Both the position numbers and the translations under genes were made by a program. A stretch of 64,000 nucleotides of DNA from Actinocorallia sp039871655. GTDB lineage: Bacteria; Actinomycetota; Actinomycetes; Streptosporangiales; Streptosporangiaceae. The stretch spans positions 124,001-188,000 of the forward strand of contig NZ_JBDPLZ010000004.1 of the NCBI RefSeq assembly GCF_039871655.1. Reading direction: 5' to 3'. Every line of letters starts with the position of its first letter. The stretch's first letter is position 1. Under the pieces are notes generated by a model, which was given only the letters and a program-made list of their open reading frames with translations, searched no databases and was not told the origin of the DNA. This document shows positions 59,533 through 64,000 of this stretch, piece after piece.

Positions 59533-60471
59533 TCAGACGACGAGGCTGCCAATCCGGTCACACGTGTCGATAAGGGCCGACTCGTACGGGTCGAGCGGCC
59601 GGTTCTCGTCCACAGCTTGTGAGACGCACCGGGCGGCGGTTTGGATCGCCAGAGCTTTGGCGGGAATGTCCAGCCTGTCCCAGGGGTCCTCGCCGAGGCC
59701 GACCCCGCCGTGCTCCCGGTAGGCGCCGAGGAACCGGGACCAGACCTCCGCCGGCAGGATCCCCGCGGCGAACAGGGCGGCCGGGCGGGCCAGATCCCAG
59801 ACGGGGTCGCCCCGGCCCAGGTCGTCCAGGTCGATCAGCCGCCAGGAGCCCTCGTGCCGGACCAGCTGCCCCAGATGGAAGTCGCCGTGCACCAGGCGGT
59901 TGGCTCCGCCGGGCTCCGGGAACGGCGGTAGGGAGGCGTAGGCGCGGCGGATCGGCGCCGTCGCCGGATGGTCTTCGGGGAGGGGGCGGGAGAGCACCTC
60001 GTGGACCTTGGCCGGGGCGCCCTGCTCGGGAAGCCCCGGCGGGACCGGCCGTGAGTGCAGTTCGGCCAGCAGCCGGGCGGCCTCCTCCCAGGGGGCCTCC
60101 TCCGGGTGCAGCGGATCGACCGGCTCACCGGCGGGCCAGACGGACACCGCCCTGCCCCGGGCCTTCCGCACCTGGGCGAGTGGGGCGAGCAGCAGGTCGG
60201 GATGAGAGGAGGCGACGGCGAACCGCGAGGCCAGACGAGTGGAGGAGGCCTGGTGCGATTTGACGACGACCTTGCCCACGCGCACCACCAGGACGCCGTG
60301 CCGCTCGTAGAGAATGACGGGATCGCCGACTCCGCCCGCGTCCCGGGCCGCTTCGGTGAGGAGGTCCCGCATCGGTCCAGTCAACCATTCCGCCGGATAC
60401 CGTGAAGAGAACACTGCGGAATCCAGGTTCATGGCAAACAAGTCATGACACACTGGGGCCGACTGTGTCAT
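59533..60471 (-). CDS. Aminoglycoside-phosphotransferase-fold (APH) kinase
   Basis: 312 residues from the ATG at 60471 (ATGs at residues 14 and 34 are alternatives). It has the APH/choline-kinase fold with catalytic HGDFHLGQ near residue 194 and metal-binding IDLDD near 215, and an N-lobe lysine region (VGKVVVKSHQ). The usual HGDxxxxN ends in Gln, as in maltokinase-type members, so antibiotic resistance is not implied. The substrate is unknown. It is a single gene with opposite neighbours. Confidence 0.82.
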   Translation of the reverse strand: MTQSAPVCHDLFAMNLDSAVFSSRYPAEWLTGPMRDLLTEAARDAGGVGDPVILYERHGVLVVRVGKVVVKSHQASSTRLASRFAVASSHPDLLLAPLAQVRKARGRAVSVWPAGEPVDPLHPEEAPWEEAARLLAELHSRPVPPGLPEQGAPAKVHEVLSRPLPEDHPATAPIRRAYASLPPFPEPGGANRLVHGDFHLGQLVRHEGSWRLIDLDDLGRGDPVWDLARPAALFAAGILPAEVWSRFLGAYREHGGVGLGEDPWDRLDIPAKALAIQTAARCVSQAVDENRPLDPYESALIDTCDRIGSLVV

Positions 60472-60594
60472 ACCGTTACCGGGGGGAAGTGATCGGCTAC
60501 TTTGAGTGGATCATTCGCGGGCTCGCTGGTGTGGCGGACGTCTCGCTGAGTAAGCTCCCCCGAACTGTTCCTCTGCCTAGGAGTTGAAGAGATA

Positions 60595-61236
60595 GTGCCC
60601 GGTCGTCGAGAACCGGAGGGCGCGGCTGTGTCCATCGCCCGCGGTGCCGGACCCTGGCTGGTCCCCGGACTCGCCGGAGCGGCGGGTGCCGTTCTGCTGA
60701 GCCGGAAGTCACGGTACCGCGCCCTGGTGGGGGCCGCCGCGGCGGTCACCGCCGCGGGCCTTACCTGGTTCTTCCGTGACCCGCCCCGCCATGGAACGGG
60801 CCGGGTCCTGTCCGGAGCCGACGGGAAGGTGCAGAGCATCGACCCCTGGCCAGACGGACGGACCCGGGTGGCGGTCTTCATGAGCCCCGTCGACGTGCAT
60901 GTCAACCGGGCGCCCATGGCCGGAAAGATCATCTCGGTCGAGCACATCGCGGGCGGCCACGTCCCGGCGTTCGACAAGGAGAGCGATCGCAACGAGCGGG
61001 TCGTGTGGCGGTTCGAGACCGAGATCGGCGAACTGGAGTGCGTCCAGATCGCCGGGACCGTGGCCCGCCGCATCGTCCCCTACCTGGAAGAGGGCGCGAC
61101 CGTGGAGCAGGGCGAGCGCCTCGGCCTGATCCGCTTCGGCTCCCGCTTCGATGTGTACCTGCCGCCGGGGATCCGCCCGGCGGTCGTCGTCGGCCAGAGG
61201 ACACGAGCCGGTGAGACGCGACTTGTCAGCGATTGA
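60595..61236 (+). CDS. psd: Phosphatidylserine decarboxylase, archaeal-type short form
   Basis: 213 residues. Two hydrophobic N-terminal segments (~20-37 and ~45-62) precede the conserved FFRDPPR, MSPVDVHVNRAP and the self-processing site FGSR, where Ser183 should become the pyruvoyl cofactor after cleavage at Gly182-Ser183. It converts phosphatidylserine to phosphatidylethanolamine. The short form with FGSR, not LGST, is the type common in actinobacteria and archaea. AGGAG sits 12 bases before the GTG. It overlaps pssA by 26 bases. Confidence 0.92.
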   Translation: MPGRREPEGAAVSIARGAGPWLVPGLAGAAGAVLLSRKSRYRALVGAAAAVTAAGLTWFFRDPPRHGTGRVLSGADGKVQSIDPWPDGRTRVAVFMSPVDVHVNRAPMAGKIISVEHIAGGHVPAFDKESDRNERVVWRFETEIGELECVQIAGTVARRIVPYLEEGATVEQGERLGLIRFGSRFDVYLPPGIRPAVVVGQRTRAGETRLVSD

Positions 61237-62068
61237 GCCGGAGGCCGTGCCCGCAGAACGGCTCTCTCCCGCCGACTTCCTCACCCTGGGCAACGCGCTG
61301 TGCGGGATCGCGGCGTTGCGCAGCATCATGGTGCAGGGCGACTTCCGGGGCACCGACAGCCGGTTCTTCGCCGGCGCGGTCCTCCTCATGCTGATCGGGG
61401 CGATCTGCGACCTCTTCGACGGGCGCATGGCCCGCCGCTGGCGCAGCACCCCCTACGGCCCGCACCTGGACAACCTCGCCGACGTGATCACCTTCGGCCT
61501 GGTGCCCGCCGCGATGACCCTGGCCTGGGCCGGGTTCGCCTCCCAGTGGGCGCTGCCCGCGATGGTGGCGTCCGCGGCGTTCTTCCTGGCGATCGTGGTC
61601 CGGCTGGCCCGGTACGTCACCGCGGCGCCCGAGCCCGGGATCTTCCGCGGCATGCCCGCGCCGCTGTGCGCGTTCACCGTGGTCTCGATCATCGTGCTGT
61701 CGCCGCCGGTCCCGGTGGCGCTGGCGGCGATCGCCTGCGTGGCGGCGCTGGCGGTCAGCCGGCTGCCCTTCCCCAAGCCCAGCAGCCGCGCCCTCGCCGG
61801 GATGATGGTCGCCTGGGCGGTCGTCGGCGGCTGCTCGGTCGTCGCCTGGGCGGCGGGCGTGCCCGGCGGCGGCGGGTGGATGCGCTTCACCGCGGCCACC
61901 GAACTGCTGGCCGCCTGCACCCTTCCGGTGATCATGCTCAGGCTGCGCCGGGCCATGCGGGTGGCGCACGCCGTCCCGCACACCAGGCGCCGGACGCTGC
62001 GCCGCCCTCGCAGGGTGAACGTGCGCGTGCGCCGCCGCGCCGGGGAACGGGTGAAGACCCGGCACTGA
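61211..62068 (+). CDS. pssA: CDP-diacylglycerol-serine O-phosphatidyltransferase
   Basis: 285 residues from the GTG at 61211, placed so that the conserved start (LSPADFLTLGNALCG) lies near the N-terminus. It has the CDP-alcohol phosphotransferase signature DLFDGRMARR followed by G...D...D in YGPHLDNLAD, and about eight membrane helices. It makes phosphatidylserine from CDP-diacylglycerol and serine. The overlap with psd places both steps of phosphatidylethanolamine synthesis in one coupled unit. The C-terminus is an Arg-rich tail. Confidence 0.92.
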   Translation: MRRDLSAIEPEAVPAERLSPADFLTLGNALCGIAALRSIMVQGDFRGTDSRFFAGAVLLMLIGAICDLFDGRMARRWRSTPYGPHLDNLADVITFGLVPAAMTLAWAGFASQWALPAMVASAAFFLAIVVRLARYVTAAPEPGIFRGMPAPLCAFTVVSIIVLSPPVPVALAAIACVAALAVSRLPFPKPSSRALAGMMVAWAVVGGCSVVAWAAGVPGGGGWMRFTAATELLAACTLPVIMLRLRRAMRVAHAVPHTRRRTLRRPRRVNVRVRRRAGERVKTRH

Positions 62069-62074
62069 CCCCCC

Positions 62075-62815
62075 ATGGGATCCCTTCGCCCCGGCCCTCC
62101 CGGCCGGGGCGTCTCCTTTATCCGGGAGGCCTCCATCGAAGCCCCTGCCGCCATCGAGCTGGTGCGAGAGCACACGATCCTGTCCGTGGTGGTCGGGTCC
62201 CGCGCCTACGGCCTGGACACGGCCGACAGCGACGTCGACCGCAGAGGCGTCTTCGTCGCGCCGACCGAGCTGTTCTGGCGGCTGGACAAGCCGCCCACCC
62301 ATCTGGACGGGCCGCTGCCCGAGCAGTTCTCCTGGGAGGTGGAGCGTTTCTGCTCGCTGGCGCTGGAGGCCAACCCCACCGTCCTGGAATGCCTGTGGTC
62401 GCCCCTGGTGGAGAGGATCACGGAGACGGGAGAGGAGCTGCGCGCCCTCCGCCCCGCCTTCCTGTCCCGCAAGGCGCACCGGACGTTCCTGCGCTACGCC
62501 GAACGGCAGTTCCAGCGCTCCGCCTCGGGAGGAGGCGAAGGAGTGAAGTGGAAGCACATCATGCATCTGTTGCGCCTGCTGGTCTCCGGCCGCCATCTGG
62601 TGGAGACGGGCGAACTCCTCGTCGACGTCACGCCCTACCGCGAGCGGCTCCTGGCCGTGCGGCGGGGCGAGGTGCCGTGGGAGGAGGTCACCGCCTGGCG
62701 CGAGGAGCTGACGGCAGGACTGGACGACGCCCTGACCGCCACTCCGCTTCCCGAGGCCCCCGACCGCGCGGCCGTCGAGGACTTCCTGATCTCCGTCCGG
62801 AGGGCCGCCCTGTGA
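62075..62815 (+). CDS. RlaP-type nucleotidyltransferase, first of two tandem copies
   Basis: 246 residues if the ATG at 62075 is used; a strong hairpin at 62087-62111 lies in that 5' part and no ribosome-binding site precedes the ATG, so the true start may be downstream (GTG at 62162, just before REHTIL). The core has the polymerase-beta-like motif GSRAYGLDT followed by SDVDRRGVF with both metal-binding aspartates. It then continues with the family helical half (WSPLVERI, HIMHLLRLLVSGRHLVETG). This is the RNA-repair-associated RlaP family. It overlaps the second copy (GTGA). Confidence 0.8.
   Translation: MGSLRPGPPGRGVSFIREASIEAPAAIELVREHTILSVVVGSRAYGLDTADSDVDRRGVFVAPTELFWRLDKPPTHLDGPLPEQFSWEVERFCSLALEANPTVLECLWSPLVERITETGEELRALRPAFLSRKAHRTFLRYAERQFQRSASGGGEGVKWKHIMHLLRLLVSGRHLVETGELLVDVTPYRERLLAVRRGEVPWEEVTAWREELTAGLDDALTATPLPEAPDRAAVEDFLISVRRAAL
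62087..62111 (+). terminator. Hairpin after pssA, overlapping the proposed RlaP 5' end
   Basis: CGCCCCGGCC and GGCCGGGGCG form a perfect 10-bp stem with loop CTCCC, followed by TCTCCTTTA. It lies 18 bases after the pssA stop and would end transcription or attenuate the nucleotidyltransferase genes. Confidence 0.6.
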
Positions 62816-63552
62816 ACCTTCCCGCCATGCCCGAGCTGCCCGAGGGCGTCTGCCCCTACCCCCGCGTCTTCGCGACGGTCAGCGGGGCGCACCTGTACGG
62901 ATTCCCCTCCGAGGACTCCGATCTCGACCTGAGGGGCGTCCACGTCCTCCCGGCCGAGGAGGTGGTCGGGCTCGTCCAGGGGCCCGAGACCCTCACCTGG
63001 ATGTCGGAGGACCGTCAGACCGACCTCGTCACCCATGATCTGCTCAAGTTCTGCCGCCTCCTGCGCAAGCGGAACGGCTACGTCCTGGAGCAGCTGCTGT
63101 CGCCCCTGGTCCTGGAGACGACGCCCGTCCACGAGGAACTGGTCGCCCTGGCGCCGGGCCTGATCACCCGCCACCACGCCCACCACTATCTGGGGTTCGC
63201 CCGCACCCAGTGGCGGCTGTACGGGAGGACGGGGGAGCTCAAGCCCCTGCTCTACACCTTCCGGGTGCTGCTGACCGGGATCCATCTGATGAGGACGGGC
63301 GAGGTCCTCTGTGACCTGAACGTCCTGGAGGGCGGCCCCGGCTACCTGCCGGAACTGATCGGGCTCAAGCGCTCCGCCGAGCACGCCGCGGCCCCCTGCG
63401 GCGATTTCGCCCCCGACGTGGAGGCGCTGCTGGCCCGGTTGGAGGAGGAGCAGGCCTCCTCGGCGCTGCCCGAGCAGCCCGAGGAGGACGGGGCCATGCA
63501 CGAGCTGGTCGTCCGGACCCGGCTGAGGGGAATGGCGGACCCGCCCTCCTGA
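62812..63552 (+). CDS. RlaP-type nucleotidyltransferase, second copy
   Basis: 246 residues from the GTG at 62812, which overlaps the stop of the first copy. Active-site stretch SGAHLYGFPSEDSDLDLRGV: the first glycine-serine pair is changed to Ser-Gly-Ala-His while both aspartates of SDLDLRG remain. The following helices (VLEQLLSPLVLETTPVHEEL, ALLYTFRVLLTGIHLMRTGE-like) match the first copy. The two may form a heterodimer or have different substrates. Family knowledge links such proteins to RNA repair with ligase and Pnkp; the reaction is not established. Confidence 0.85.
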   Translation: MNLPAMPELPEGVCPYPRVFATVSGAHLYGFPSEDSDLDLRGVHVLPAEEVVGLVQGPETLTWMSEDRQTDLVTHDLLKFCRLLRKRNGYVLEQLLSPLVLETTPVHEELVALAPGLITRHHAHHYLGFARTQWRLYGRTGELKPLLYTFRVLLTGIHLMRTGEVLCDLNVLEGGPGYLPELIGLKRSAEHAAAPCGDFAPDVEALLARLEEEQASSALPEQPEEDGAMHELVVRTRLRGMADPPS

Positions 63553-63576
63553 GCGTGTTTGAATGTTCAATGACAT

Positions 63577-63601
63577 CGGAGGGGGCGACGAGCCCCCTCC
63601 G
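63577..63601. terminator. 10-bp GC hairpin between the nucleotidyltransferase and LacI genes
   Basis: CGGAGGGGGC and GCCCCCTCCG pair perfectly around loop GACGA, between convergent genes. Confidence 0.7.
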
Positions 63602-63618
63602 GACCGGCTGAGCACGGC

Positions 63619-64000
63619 TCAGCCGACCTCCACCGGGCCCGTCCGGGCAACGGGCCCGGTGGACCTGCGCACCACCAGCTCCGGCCGGTACAGCAGCTCA
63701 CCGCGCGGCACCCGGTTGCCGCCCAGCTCCTCCAGCAGGTAGCCGACCGCGGCCATGCTCATCTCGCGGACGGGCTGGCGGATGGTGGTGAGCGGAGGAT
63801 CCAGGTAGGGCACCAGCGGCGAGTCGTCGAACCCCACCACCGACACGTCCTCGGGCACCCGCAGCCCGCGCTGCCTGGCCGCCCGGATCGCGCCGATCGC
63901 CATGATGTCGCTGCCGCAGCAGACGGCGGTGCAGCCCAGGTCCAGCAGCCGCGACGCCGCCGCGTGCCCGCCCTCCACGGTGAACAGCGACGGCGCGACC
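63619..64000 (-). CDS. LacI-family regulator, C-terminal part (5' end outside window)
   Basis: About 126 residues are visible and the frame runs off the right edge. The segment is the end of the LacI ligand domain: VCCGSDIMAIGAIRAARQRGLRVPEDVSVVGFDD, then LTTIRQPVREMSMAAVGYLL, then ELVVRRSTGP. The DNA-binding half is outside the window, so target genes cannot be proposed. Confidence 0.85.
   Translation of the reverse strand, partial: VAPSLFTVEGGHAAASRLLDLGCTAVCCGSDIMAIGAIRAARQRGLRVPEDVSVVGFDDSPLVPYLDPPLTTIRQPVREMSMAAVGYLLEELGGNRVPRGELLYRPELVVRRSTGPVARTGPVEVG

Noticed and set aside
59533..60471. Aminoglycoside-resistance gene
   Set aside because: The fold fits, but HGDFHLGQ and the remaining sequence are closer to generic APH/maltokinase-like kinases; nothing ties it to antibiotic modification.

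Overview
The window is high-GC DNA in which nearly every base is coding. It has frequent GTG starts, ATGA/GTGA start-stop overlaps and GC-only hairpin terminators, as expected for an actinomycete chromosome. Markers such as SepH, DUF4193, DUF3710, DUF3159, DUF4235, CutRS, a conservon-type signalling operon and CeoBC point to Actinomycetia. I infer a filamentous genus near Streptosporangium or Nonomuraea, but the sequence alone does not prove the genus. I saw no tRNA, rRNA, CRISPR array or transposase.

Layout. 1-3.8 kb: a low-complexity partial gene and a SulP transporter fused to carbonic anhydrase. 3.9-7.9 kb: two bacterial PH-domain membrane proteins and, divergently, a DrrAB-type ABC exporter. 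8.1-19.4 kb: a core block with SepH, a lactone oxidase, a lytic transglycosylase, coproporphyrin ferrochelatase, an inositol-phosphatase-like enzyme, CutRS, and a Ser/Thr kinase next to a free copy of its own extracellular domain. 19.9-33.2 kb: DUF4193, DUF4235, ValRS, a CYP125-like P450, a beta-lactamase-fold lipoprotein, a PIG-L deacetylase, dUTPase, DUF3710, a LacI/MFS pair with a 26-bp perfect palindrome between them, an OB-fold protein, DUF3159 and an LPETG surface protein. 33.3-36.9 kb: a conservon (histidine kinase, roadblock, DUF742, GTPase). 37-43 kb: a CbiX-like protein without metal ligands, the K+ regulators CeoB and CeoC, a KimA-like permease and a TRAM RNA methyltransferase. 43-45.7 kb: a secreted lamin-tail protein and a GH3 glycosidase.

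The most unusual part is 45.8-63.6 kb. The RNA-repair genes hen1 and pnkp lie on the same strand in the order expected for the bacterial Hen1-Pnkp cassette, but are about 9.3 kb apart. Between them is a compact gene set on the opposite strand: FAD oxidoreductase, a ~1,914-residue enediyne-type iterative PKS (KS-AT-ACP-KR-DH-PPTase), a hotdog thioesterase of the enediyne type and a carboxyl-methyltransferase-family enzyme, with a divergent LysR regulator. The warhead accessory genes of known enediyne clusters are absent, and the core genes on both sides limit the locus. It therefore looks like a self-contained PKSE/TE polyene pathway, not an enediyne cluster. About 3 kb past pnkp, after an APH-fold kinase and the psd-pssA lipid operon, come two tandem RlaP-type (RNA-repair-associated) nucleotidyltransferases. 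The window ends inside a LacI-family regulator.
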